NCBI GenBank assembly: GCA_002869885.2
Contig: NEWR02000009.1
Location: 584,136-648,135 of the forward strand
Length of the DNA: 64,000 bases
Reading direction: 5' to 3'
From: Nitrospira sp. CG24C
GTDB lineage: Bacteria > Nitrospirota > Nitrospiria > Nitrospirales > Nitrospiraceae
Under the pieces are notes generated by a model. The model searched no databases. It was given only the letters and a program-made list of their open reading frames with translations, and was not told the DNA's origin. Positions within the stretch are counted from its first letter, which is position 1, and each line of letters opens with the position of its first letter. Of the stretch, positions 36,990 through 44,745 are shown in pieces. Both the position numbers and the translations under genes were made by a program.

Positions 36990-38507
36990 TCACGCGCAAT
37001 CCCGCAATTGCTGAATTGCCTCGCGAGCCACCTCACGGTCGTCAAAATGAAACTTCTTGGTGCCGATGATTTGATAGTCCTCATGTCCCTTACCAGCGAT
37101 GAGCACCATATCGTCTCGACGCGCTTCGTGGATGGCTGCGCCGATCGCCTCACGGCGATCCGGCACCATGTGATACTGCACATGATTGCGGAGCGCCAAC
37201 GCATCGCGCACGCCGATCTCAACTTCATGGAGGATCGCCATCGGATCCTCGGTTCGAGGGTTATCCGACGTCAGGATCACCACGTCGCTGTATTCCACGG
37301 CGGCACGACCCATCTTGGGCCGCTTCCCTCGATCCCGATCACCACCGCAGCCGAACACGGTAATGATCCTCCCGGTCTTCAACGTCTGGGCTGCCGTCAG
37401 CAGGCGGAGAAGCGCATCCTCTGTATGGGCATAATCGACGACGACGGTAAAATCTTGCCCGGAAGAGACCCGCTCGAAGCGACCAGGGACATTGGTAATC
37501 TGGGCGGCCGCTTCGCAGACCTGATCGGATGTCGCTCCACTATGCAGCGCCACTCCAATCGCTCCCAATAAGTTATAGACGTTGTGCTCCCCGACCAACC
37601 GGCTCTCGACCGCAAACGATCCCGATGGAGTTGCTGCAGTAAAAGTGGTCCCGGCAAGCGAGAGACGCACTCGTTCCGCCTTGATATCGGCTTGGTTCTT
37701 CATGGCATAGCCCCAGGCCGGCACAGGGCAGGCTGCCAGGATTGCACCCCCTCTGGGATCGTCCAAATTGACAATCGCGCGTTTCCCGGTCTTCTTCCCT
37801 CCGGCCAATCCGGTAAAGAGCCGCAGCTTTGCCTCAAAGTACTCGTCCATGGTGTGATGAAAGTCGAGGTGGTCCTGCGTAAGGTTCGTAAAAACCGCCA
37901 CGTCATACTCGCATCCCGCTGTCCGGTCTAACGCAAGCGCGTGTGACGATACTTCCATCACAGCGGCATTCAGTCCGCCCTCCACCATCTTCGCCAAGAG
38001 TGCTTGAAGATCGAGTGCGCCGGGCGTCGTGTGGGAGGCAGGAATCGTCTCCTGCCCGATCTGGTAACCCACTGTGCCGATCAATCCGACCCGCCGGCCG
38101 ATTCCTTCCAATAATGATTTGCAAAGATATGTCGTCGTTGTCTTCCCATTCGTGCCCGTCACACCGATCATCTTAAGATGGGCGGAAGGATCTCCGTGAA
38201 ACCGGCTACCGAGAAGGCCAAGCGCCTTGCGTGAATCGGCCACCCGCACGAACGGTACCAGCCCCGAATCCACAGCCGCCTGCGCGACCACCGCAACCGC
38301 GCCGGCCTTGATGGCCTGCTCGACAAATCGGTGACCATCAACCCGCTCACCCTTGACCGCAACAAAGAGACTCCCGGCCGTCACAGACCGCGAATCGTCC
38401 GTGATCGCATGCACCGGGAGGCCCGCATCGCCACGCTGCTCCAGAATCTCGACCTGCCCGCGAAGCACTGAGAGCAACTGCATGAGGGTGATGGGATTGC
38501 GCGCCAT
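36990..38507 (-). CDS. murE: UDP-MurNAc-tripeptide synthetase
   Basis: Adds the third stem amino acid. It has GTNGKTTTTYLCKSLLEG, LTQDHLDFHHTMDEY and DYAHTEDALLRLL. The specificity segment SDNPRTEDP carries the DNPR motif typical of meso-diaminopimelate enzymes, so the wall is predicted to be Gram-negative DAP type. 505 residues, complete. Confidence 0.95.
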   Translation of the reverse strand: MARNPITLMQLLSVLRGQVEILEQRGDAGLPVHAITDDSRSVTAGSLFVAVKGERVDGHRFVEQAIKAGAVAVVAQAAVDSGLVPFVRVADSRKALGLLGSRFHGDPSAHLKMIGVTGTNGKTTTTYLCKSLLEGIGRRVGLIGTVGYQIGQETIPASHTTPGALDLQALLAKMVEGGLNAAVMEVSSHALALDRTAGCEYDVAVFTNLTQDHLDFHHTMDEYFEAKLRLFTGLAGGKKTGKRAIVNLDDPRGGAILAACPVPAWGYAMKNQADIKAERVRLSLAGTTFTAATPSGSFAVESRLVGEHNVYNLLGAIGVALHSGATSDQVCEAAAQITNVPGRFERVSSGQDFTVVVDYAHTEDALLRLLTAAQTLKTGRIITVFGCGGDRDRGKRPKMGRAAVEYSDVVILTSDNPRTEDPMAILHEVEIGVRDALALRNHVQYHMVPDRREAIGAAIHEARRDDMVLIAGKGHEDYQIIGTKKFHFDDREVAREAIQQLRDCA

Positions 38508-38513
38508 AGGCTT

Positions 38514-40232
38514 TCAGTGATCCTTCATCGCCAGTGCGATTTTCACCGTGTCGTCTCTGGACACACCAAGATAGTTGAGCACCTGCTCCCCAACCTGCCG
38601 AAAGACCGGCGCCGCCACGGTCCCGCCCCAAGACTCGCCTTGAGGCTCATCCAGGATCACGATCATCGCCAGCCGCGGAGACTCCGCCGGCACATACCCG
38701 ACAAACGATCCGACAAACTGCGTGGAGGAATAGGCCCCAGTTCGCGAATCGATTTTTTGCGCGGTCCCGGTTTTACCTGCCACGCGAAAACCCGGGATGG
38801 CTGCCTTGGTTCCGGTCCCATTCGTCACAACACCTTCCAATATCGTCGTCAGTGTCCTGGCCGTCTCCGGTGACACCACTCGCCGCCTCACTTGTGGCAG
38901 TACTTCCCTAAGCAAGCGACCTTTCTGGTCGCGCACTTCGGACACCACGTAGGGCTTCATCATGACACCCCCATTGGCAAGCGCTGCCACTGCCGATACC
39001 ATCTGAAGAGGCGTCACTCCGACCTCTTGTCCTATCGAAATCGAAGCCAGCGATCGGCGGCCCCAGTCTTTTGGCGCCTTCAACAGTCCATTCACTTCGC
39101 CCGGTAAGTCGATCTCAGTACGTTGACCGAACCCGAACACTTGAAGGTAGCGATAGAGCCGTTGCTCTCCGAGGGCCATCCCGACTTTAGCGACGCCGAT
39201 GTTGCTGGATTTCTGAATCGCCTCAGAGAACGTCATCCAGCCCAATTTGTCATGGTCATGAATCGTCGTGTTCGCGACTACCATACGGCCGTTTTCACCA
39301 AAGACCATAGTACTGGGCGTCATCACTTTCTCTTCAAGCGCTGCGGCTCCAACCACTATTTTCATGGTCGACCCAGGCTCGTACGTATCCGTCAAAGCCC
39401 GATTGCGCCACCGATCTGGCGTCAACGCGGCCACGACATTCGGGTCGAATCGTGGACTGACAGCCATCGCGAGAATCGCACCGGATTGCGGTTCCATGAC
39501 GATGATCGTCCCGGACTTGGCATGAGTATGGGTGACGGCCTCTTCGAGTTCTTTTTCTGCAATATATTGAATGACCTCGTCGACGGTCAGCGTAAGAGCA
39601 TGACCCGGCGTCGGCGCTTGCTCCGCCACACCCTTAGGAAACACCGTGCGGCCGAACGCATCCCGCTGCAACACGGTGACTCGCTTTTCTCCATGCAGAT
39701 GCGAATCGTATCGGCGCTCGAGTCCCTCAAGTCCTTGCCCGTCCATTCCAGAAAATCCGAGGACATGGGCCAGCAACGGGCCCTTGGGATAATACCGCCG
39801 CCCCTCCATCACCACACCGATGCCGTCCAAGGACAATTGTTCAAGCCGACGGCCTTGCTCAGGATCGAGTTTTCGCGCCAACCACACAAAGCTCTTATCT
39901 TGCCGAAGCTTTCTCTCAAGCTCTTCGCTTCGAATATGGAGCACCGGAGAAAGGTGACGGGCGACGGTCGACGGGCTCTCCAGCGACGTCGGTACACCGA
40001 ACACGGATGGCACCTCCATGTTCATGGCAAGCACTTTGCCGTGCCGATCCGATACCATGCCTCTGGCTCCCTCGAAGGACTCAGTCTTTTGATGTTGCCG
40101 ATCGGCCTTGACCGTGAGTTCTGCAGCTTGAAGCACTTGGAGCGTGACCAGCCGGAATAGAATGATGCCGAACCCGCAGAAGAGCAGGAACAGCATCAGA
40201 TAGCGACGACTGCGAGAGGGGCCGGAAGTCAC
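38514..40232 (-). CDS. ftsI: Septal peptidoglycan transpeptidase FtsI (PBP3-like)
   Basis: Class B penicillin-binding protein. An N-terminal transmembrane helix (YLMLFLLFCGFGIILF) is followed by a pedestal domain and a transpeptidase domain with SxxK at Ser288 (GSTMK), SxN at 342-344 (SSN) and KTG at 487-489 (AGKTGTAQ). There are no C-terminal PASTA domains. The start is a GTG whose GTGA overlaps the ftsL stop. 572 residues. Confidence 0.95.
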   Translation of the reverse strand: MTSGPSRSRRYLMLFLLFCGFGIILFRLVTLQVLQAAELTVKADRQHQKTESFEGARGMVSDRHGKVLAMNMEVPSVFGVPTSLESPSTVARHLSPVLHIRSEELERKLRQDKSFVWLARKLDPEQGRRLEQLSLDGIGVVMEGRRYYPKGPLLAHVLGFSGMDGQGLEGLERRYDSHLHGEKRVTVLQRDAFGRTVFPKGVAEQAPTPGHALTLTVDEVIQYIAEKELEEAVTHTHAKSGTIIVMEPQSGAILAMAVSPRFDPNVVAALTPDRWRNRALTDTYEPGSTMKIVVGAAALEEKVMTPSTMVFGENGRMVVANTTIHDHDKLGWMTFSEAIQKSSNIGVAKVGMALGEQRLYRYLQVFGFGQRTEIDLPGEVNGLLKAPKDWGRRSLASISIGQEVGVTPLQMVSAVAALANGGVMMKPYVVSEVRDQKGRLLREVLPQVRRRVVSPETARTLTTILEGVVTNGTGTKAAIPGFRVAGKTGTAQKIDSRTGAYSSTQFVGSFVGYVPAESPRLAMIVILDEPQGESWGGTVAAPVFRQVGEQVLNYLGVSRDDTVKIALAMKDH

Positions 40233-40564
40233 TCGTTCCCCCTCACGGTTGAATCATGTCTCGCCAGACGGACTTGCACTATGGGTGGGACTACCGGGAT
40301 CGGAGTTTCTTCCTGCTGATGCACCATCAGCACTTGTCCCTGCTGTGGCGGAATGAGCCCCAACTTTTCCGTCGCCACCTTCGCGATTCGCTCGGGGGCC
40401 GTCAGCGCAGAAAACTTCACTTGCAATTGATCCCGCTCTCTCTCCAGCAACACCTTCTGGGTTTTCAATCGTTCGATCTGATAACCCACCCGAACGACAT
40501 CGACGCGTTCCCACACAAACATGAAGACCAGCAGCACGCCGGCCACAATCGTCAACATCTTCAT
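40229..40564 (-). CDS. ftsL: Cell division protein FtsL
   Basis: 111-residue bitopic protein: a short cytoplasmic start, one transmembrane helix (LTIVAGVLLVFMFVWE), and a coiled coil (GYQIERLKTQKVLLERERDQLQV) ending in the FtsL/LRR-like EKLGLIPP segment. AAGGAGG eight bases before the ATG at 40564 and the ATGA overlap with rsmH decide the start, although the frame is open much further. Position between rsmH and ftsI supports the call. Confidence 0.92.
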   Translation of the reverse strand: MKMLTIVAGVLLVFMFVWERVDVVRVGYQIERLKTQKVLLERERDQLQVKFSALTAPERIAKVATEKLGLIPPQQGQVLMVHQQEETPIPVVPPIVQVRLARHDSTVRGNE

Positions 40565-41475
40565 GAGTGACCCTCCTTGGACACCCGCTGGATAGCCCGC
40601 AATTTGGCACTGCGGGAACGGGGATTCCGGTCTGATTCTTCTCTGGTAGAAACCTGCGGCTTCTTGGTGAGCACGACCAATGCAGGATCCTCCTTGCCGG
40701 AGAGCGCCCGAAACGTATGCTTCACAATCCGATCTTCGAGCGAGTGAAATGAAATCACACAGAGGCGGCCGCCGGGAGACAGAACATCCACCGCATCGCG
40801 CAAGGCCGATTCGAGGCAATCAAGCTCCTGATTCACTGAAATGCGAAGGGCTTGGAAGGTGCGGGTAGCGCAGTGAAGCCGGCCATGCCGATAATTCGCA
40901 GGGACAGCCCCCTCGATTACGGAGACCAACTCCTTCGTTGTCCCCAACGGATGGCGTTCACGCGCGCGGACGATGGCACGAGCAATTCGCCGGGAAAACC
41001 GTTCTTCGCCGAACTGAAAAATCGCGTCGGCCAACTGCGCTTCCGGCCACCGATTGATCAGATCGGCTGCAGTCCCGCCTATGGATTGATCCATGCGCAT
41101 GTCGAGAGGCCCATCCTGTTGAAAGCTGAACCCGCGCGCCGGTTCATCGAGCTGAGGCGAGGACACGCCGAGGTCAAAAACAATTCCGTCGACCTGCGCC
41201 AATCCCTGTTCCGATAGATGTTGTTTCAATTCCATGAAATGACCATGAATCAAAATTGCGCGAGCGCCGAACCGCGAGAGCCTTTGCCGACTAGCTTCAA
41301 TGGCCGATCTGTCCCGGTCGAGGCCAACGAGCCTCCCATCAGGGCCGCTTCCCTCAAGCAGTTTTTCAGCATGCCCACTGTATCCCACCGTACAATCCAT
41401 GAAAATCTTCCGCCCATCACCCAGAAGCCAATACAGCACCTCTGAAGGCATGACAGGGGAATGCCGATCATCCAT
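40561..41475 (-). CDS. rsmH: 16S rRNA (cytosine-1402 N4)-methyltransferase RsmH
   Basis: SAM-dependent methyltransferase of the ribosomal P site. It has HSPVMPSEVL, DCTVGYSGHAEKLLE (SAM site), DGIVFDLGVSSPQLD, RGFSF and CVISFHSLEDRIVK. 304 residues, the expected size. It is the first gene of the dcw cluster here; mraZ, which usually precedes it, is not present. Confidence 0.95.
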   Translation of the reverse strand: MDDRHSPVMPSEVLYWLLGDGRKIFMDCTVGYSGHAEKLLEGSGPDGRLVGLDRDRSAIEASRQRLSRFGARAILIHGHFMELKQHLSEQGLAQVDGIVFDLGVSSPQLDEPARGFSFQQDGPLDMRMDQSIGGTAADLINRWPEAQLADAIFQFGEERFSRRIARAIVRARERHPLGTTKELVSVIEGAVPANYRHGRLHCATRTFQALRISVNQELDCLESALRDAVDVLSPGGRLCVISFHSLEDRIVKHTFRALSGKEDPALVVLTKKPQVSTREESDRNPRSRSAKLRAIQRVSKEGHS

Positions 41476-41493
41476 AGATTAGAACTATCCAGA

Positions 41494-41515
41494 CTCACCC
41501 ACTTTCTCCCACCTT
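41494..41515 (-). promoter_or_regulatory. MraZ-like GTGGG direct repeats
   Basis: Minus-strand GGTGGGAGAAAGTGGGTGAG contains two GTGGG units exactly ten bases apart, and a third GTGGG overlaps the -10 region 22 bases upstream. Spaced GTGGG/TGGGN repeats upstream of rsmH are the known type of MraZ operator. Confidence 0.65.
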
Positions 41516-41521
41516 CGGCGC

Positions 41522-41549
41522 AGTATACACCCACCCAAAGACTTGTCAA
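41522..41549 (-). promoter_or_regulatory. Promoter of the dcw cluster
   Basis: Perfect TTGACA (41544-41549) and TATACT (41522-41527) on the minus strand, 16 bases apart, give a transcript start about 40 bases before the rsmH ATG. The rest of the 341-base gap to the divergent gene at 41817 shows nothing clear. Confidence 0.75.
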
Positions 41550-41816
41550 TAGCAAATTCATGGACTTATGAGGCTCTTGTTACTGTTCGTTCGATCCTTG
41601 TCCTGCTGGCAAAGTGTCGTGAGTTTTTGAAGGTGTCGGCAGCTGATACCCCTGCCCAAGTAAGGGCGCAGCAAGAGTATTCCACCGGCAAGATATGGGA
41701 TGAGAGGAAGTGCTGGCATGGGCACAGATAAAATGCGGTCTCCGCGAGTGCTGTCCCCGGTCAATAATGCAAAGCCGGCTGGTTTGATTGCATTTTCACG
41801 GTTTCAAGGGGAGAAT

Positions 41817-42818
41817 ATGCCCATGCAAATCAGGCAACATCTCTTCCTAATTATGGCCATCACATTCGGTTGGCTCCTCCCCGCTCTTGCCCAATCCGCC
41901 TCAACCATTTACTACTGTCCCGACCGCAAGTCTGACCAGCAGTATTCAGCAAGGCCGGCGCCAGGCTGTGTACCACTCGTCGATGAGAAACAGCCAAGCC
42001 AGGGCGACGATTCGCTGCAGCCTCAACGCGAATCAACAGATTTCAAAATCGAAAACCTCCAAAGTGATGTCTCCGCTTTCCTCAGCCGATACCACCAACT
42101 TCTTGAATGCTGTAAGACGGACGTCTCCGAGCTTCAACGAATCGACGAGGTAGGCGATGAGGTGGGCGACCTGCTCAAGTCCACGCAGGCCAAGCTCTCC
42201 AATCACTCGTTGGCATCCCGTGGCATCATGCTGCGGGAGATGATCCTGCCGGTGGCGAAGGCCCGAGCGGACATCAAAAAGCTGCGCGCCACCCTCAATC
42301 GCATTGGCACCATCAGCAACACCCGCGAGTCCGGCGATTTTGAAGAATCAGGGCGAGCTGCTCAGGCTATTCGTGAGATAGAGGAATCCATCGAGCGAGA
42401 TATTCGTGCACCAAAGCTGTCGACAGGACCAAAAACGGGCGCCAGTATCGGCAGCGCACCAGCGGCAGGACCGAGTATCGGGAAAACTCCAAAGACCGGC
42501 AACACCATTGGAGCGGAAGGCGTGACCGGACAAGATATCGGAGCCTCTACCCGCCACAGCCACGAGATCGGCGCATCTGGGCCGACCGGCTTCGCAATCG
42601 GAGGGACGGGTCGCGCCGGGCCTTCGATCGGAGAGTCGACATTCAACAGCGAGTCGTCTTCGGCGGTTGGCTCATCACTGCAGCGCTCTACCGTGGGATC
42701 TAGCCTGTCGGATTCGACGGTGGGGTCGAGTTTCGGCGGTTCAGGGGTAGGCTCAAGCCTCGGAGACTCGACAGTCGGTTCAACGATTCAAGAACGCGGC
42801 ACCAGCCCACAGCGGTGA
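41817..42818 (+). CDS. Secreted protein with DUF4124-like start and regular Gly/Ser repeat array
   Basis: 333 residues. A signal peptide ends near LPALAQ (26). Residues 28-56 (STIYYCPDRKSDQQYS...CVPL) resemble DUF4124. Residues 75-195 are helical and charged. From residue 203 a 10-residue repeat has IG at 211, 221, 231, 241, 251, 261 and 271. From 284 a 9-residue repeat (VGSSLxDST) has VG at 284, 293, 302, 311 and 320. Such strict periods suggest a beta-solenoid or fibrous surface segment. GGGGAG six bases before the ATG sets the start. Function unknown. Confidence 0.8.
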   Translation: MPMQIRQHLFLIMAITFGWLLPALAQSASTIYYCPDRKSDQQYSARPAPGCVPLVDEKQPSQGDDSLQPQRESTDFKIENLQSDVSAFLSRYHQLLECCKTDVSELQRIDEVGDEVGDLLKSTQAKLSNHSLASRGIMLREMILPVAKARADIKKLRATLNRIGTISNTRESGDFEESGRAAQAIREIEESIERDIRAPKLSTGPKTGASIGSAPAAGPSIGKTPKTGNTIGAEGVTGQDIGASTRHSHEIGASGPTGFAIGGTGRAGPSIGESTFNSESSSAVGSSLQRSTVGSSLSDSTVGSSFGGSGVGSSLGDSTVGSTIQERGTSPQR

Positions 42819-42824
42819 TCTCCC

Positions 42825-43853
42825 TCACTGGCTCCGAAGCGCAGTCGGTACCGATTCCCATATTTCTCCACGATTTTTACTCCGATACAAGCCACTCCCG
42901 TTCGTACCAGCATAGAACACGGCTGGATCGGTCGGACTCTGCACGAGCGATCGGATATTGAGCGTCGCAAGACCTGTATTCAACGTGCCCCACGTCTCCC
43001 CACCATCTTCGCTCCGGTGGACGCCTTCTCGACCGCCCAGATAAATGACACCCTTCTTCGTGCGATCCAAGATCATCGAAAACAACATCTGGTCTTGCAG
43101 GGATTGTCCGATCCGTACCCAAACCTTCCCACCATCCATTGTCTTGTAAAGTCCCGTCAACGTGGAAGCGTACACCGTATCCGGCTCAAACGGGTCGACC
43201 AGCACCGACGTCACGCTGAGCGCGCGTGACGACTTAATGATGTCCGGCGACACGAGGCCGTTGTTCACCTTCTCCCAATGACCTGCCTCGTCGATCGTCT
43301 TGTACACTCCGCCGCTCGTGCCCGCGTATAAGATCGCCGGTCTCGTCGGATCCATACCCAGCGTGACTACCATCAACACTTCCTTCATCCCTTCCATTTT
43401 CTTCACCCAATGCTCGCCGCCGTCTTTCGTCTCGGATACACCCATCGTCGTGGCGATAAAGATATGATTGCTGTCCGTCGGATCGAAGAGGAATTGATTG
43501 ACCACCGACGAGATCGTTGCATCGTCCAACCCCGAACGCATCGAAGCCCAGCGCTGCCCGCCATCGTGACTCTTAAAGACCGCATCGCCCTTCGTGCCGG
43601 CATACACAGTGGCCGGGTAGACCGGATCAAGCGCCATCGAAATCACGCGTGAGTGGCTCATGCCTCGCGACAAATTCGTCCAGGTCTGGCCTCCATCGCG
43701 TGTCTTATAGATGTAGTCGTTCGTCGCGACGTAGATGATGTCAGGATTCTTCGGATTGAGCTGAATGACGACGATAGGATCACCGCGATTACAGCCCGCG
43801 AGAGGCAGTAAAAACAATGAGAACACGCAACACAATGCCGCCACATGGCGCAT
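42825..43853 (-). CDS. BNR/YCF48-type beta-propeller lipoprotein
   Basis: 342 residues from the ATG at 43853. The leader CCVFSLFLLPLAGC gives a lipobox ending at about residue 20. The body has five or more Asp-box/BNR units (YKTRDGGQTWTNL, FKSHDGGQRWASM, SETKDGGEHWVK, YKTMDGGKVWVRI, HRSEDGGETWGTL), typical of six- to seven-bladed propellers of the sialidase/YCF48 fold. Catalysis is unproven; a binding or assembly role at the membrane is as likely. The longer frame to 43970 only translates a repeat. Confidence 0.82.
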   Translation of the reverse strand: MRHVAALCCVFSLFLLPLAGCNRGDPIVVIQLNPKNPDIIYVATNDYIYKTRDGGQTWTNLSRGMSHSRVISMALDPVYPATVYAGTKGDAVFKSHDGGQRWASMRSGLDDATISSVVNQFLFDPTDSNHIFIATTMGVSETKDGGEHWVKKMEGMKEVLMVVTLGMDPTRPAILYAGTSGGVYKTIDEAGHWEKVNNGLVSPDIIKSSRALSVTSVLVDPFEPDTVYASTLTGLYKTMDGGKVWVRIGQSLQDQMLFSMILDRTKKGVIYLGGREGVHRSEDGGETWGTLNTGLATLNIRSLVQSPTDPAVFYAGTNGSGLYRSKNRGEIWESVPTALRSQ

Positions 43854-43859
43854 CAGAGC

Positions 43860-43953
43860 GATGGTTGATGGGTAATGGTTTATGGCCAATGAGAGAGAAG
43901 GCCTGCTCGCTACCTTCTTCAGCATCAACCATGGACCATTAACCATTGACCAT
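43860..43953. repeat. ATGGTTAATGG-type inverted repeat
   Basis: Left arm TTGATGGGTAATGGTTTATGG (43861-43890 region) and right arm CATCAACCATGGACCATTAACC (43922-43952 region) are inverted copies. It fills the gap between yajQ and the BNR lipoprotein gene. Confidence 0.7.
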
Positions 43954-43966
43954 GCCCAGTGTATCT

Positions 43967-44464
43967 TCACCGATAATTCGTAAACTGCAGATCTATCCCA
44001 AAATCCTTACCCCTAAGAAACGCCATGGCCGCTTGAAGGTCGTCCTTGCTCTTACTCAGCACACGCACTTGCTCGCCTTGAATCTGCGCCTGCACTTTCA
44101 GCTTTGACTCTTTGATCGCCTTCGTCACCTCTTTCGCCTTGTCCGCCGCGATACCGCTTTGAATCTTCGCCACCTGGCGCACCGTGCCACTCAGCGCCGG
44201 CTCCACAGTCCCGTAGGTGAAGGCCTTCAGCGAAACCCCGCGCTTCACGCACTTGGTCTTAATGATGTCATTCACCGCATTGAGCTTATACTCATCGTCG
44301 GAGACCAGAGACAGTTCCTTTTCCTTCTCCTTCAACGTAATCTCCGTCTTCGAGTCTTTGAAGTCGAAGCGCTGTTTGATCTCCTTCGTCGCCTGATCGA
44401 CGACATTCTTCATCTCCTGCATATCCACTTCCGAGACCACATCGAATGAGAACTGTTCAGCCAC
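43967..44464 (-). CDS. yajQ: YajQ-family nucleotide (cyclic-di-GMP) binding protein
   Basis: 165 residues with the family start (FSFDVVSEVDMQEMKNVVDQ) and the repeated ferredoxin-like core (KEIKQRFDFKDSKTEI, KCVKRGVSLKAF, GEQVRVLSKSKDDLQ, ending GIDLQFTNYR). Members bind cyclic-di-GMP or other nucleotides and act with transcription factors. Relevant here because four PilZ proteins, also c-di-GMP sensors, are encoded 11 kb away. Confidence 0.93.
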   Translation of the reverse strand: MAEQFSFDVVSEVDMQEMKNVVDQATKEIKQRFDFKDSKTEITLKEKEKELSLVSDDEYKLNAVNDIIKTKCVKRGVSLKAFTYGTVEPALSGTVRQVAKIQSGIAADKAKEVTKAIKESKLKVQAQIQGEQVRVLSKSKDDLQAAMAFLRGKDFGIDLQFTNYR

Positions 44465-44559
44465 GATCCCCTCCTGTCATTGCTTCAACTATCCACATTC
44501 CTAACACAAGGCAGCCTGATGGTTCCTTAAATGCACGCGTTGAACGAATACAGAACCTT

Positions 44560-44736
44560 GAATGCTCCCTCCAAGCTTGCTCGTTTTCTCTTCAGGGATG
44601 GGGGCTGATTGATCTTCCACTGCGCGCAGCTTTCTCACCCGCCCACCCACTGGCACGCCGAGACGTGCCATTAGCCCGGGCGAGGGCCTTCTGAGGCCGC
44701 GCGTTGCGCGAGCACAGAAGATCATCAGGCTCCATC
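44560..44736 (-). repeat. Mosaic paired-arm repeat, copy B
   Basis: Minus-strand arms 44717-44736 and 44597-44617 are essentially those of copy A (8707). Between them: CTGTGCTCGCGCAACGCGC then GGCCTCAGAAGG, then a GTCTCG..GGGCGGGT module ending in GCGCGCAGT. The tail at 44560-44590 (AAACGAGCAAGCTTGGAGGG) follows the second arm. It occupies most of the 281-base gap between cstA and yajQ. Confidence 0.8.
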
Positions 44737-44745
44737 TCCTCCCCC

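Noticed and set aside
39123-40160. 345-codon plus-strand frame opposite ftsI
   Set aside because: Exact shadow of a complete, well-motifed ftsI; composition is His/Arg-rich as in antisense readings.
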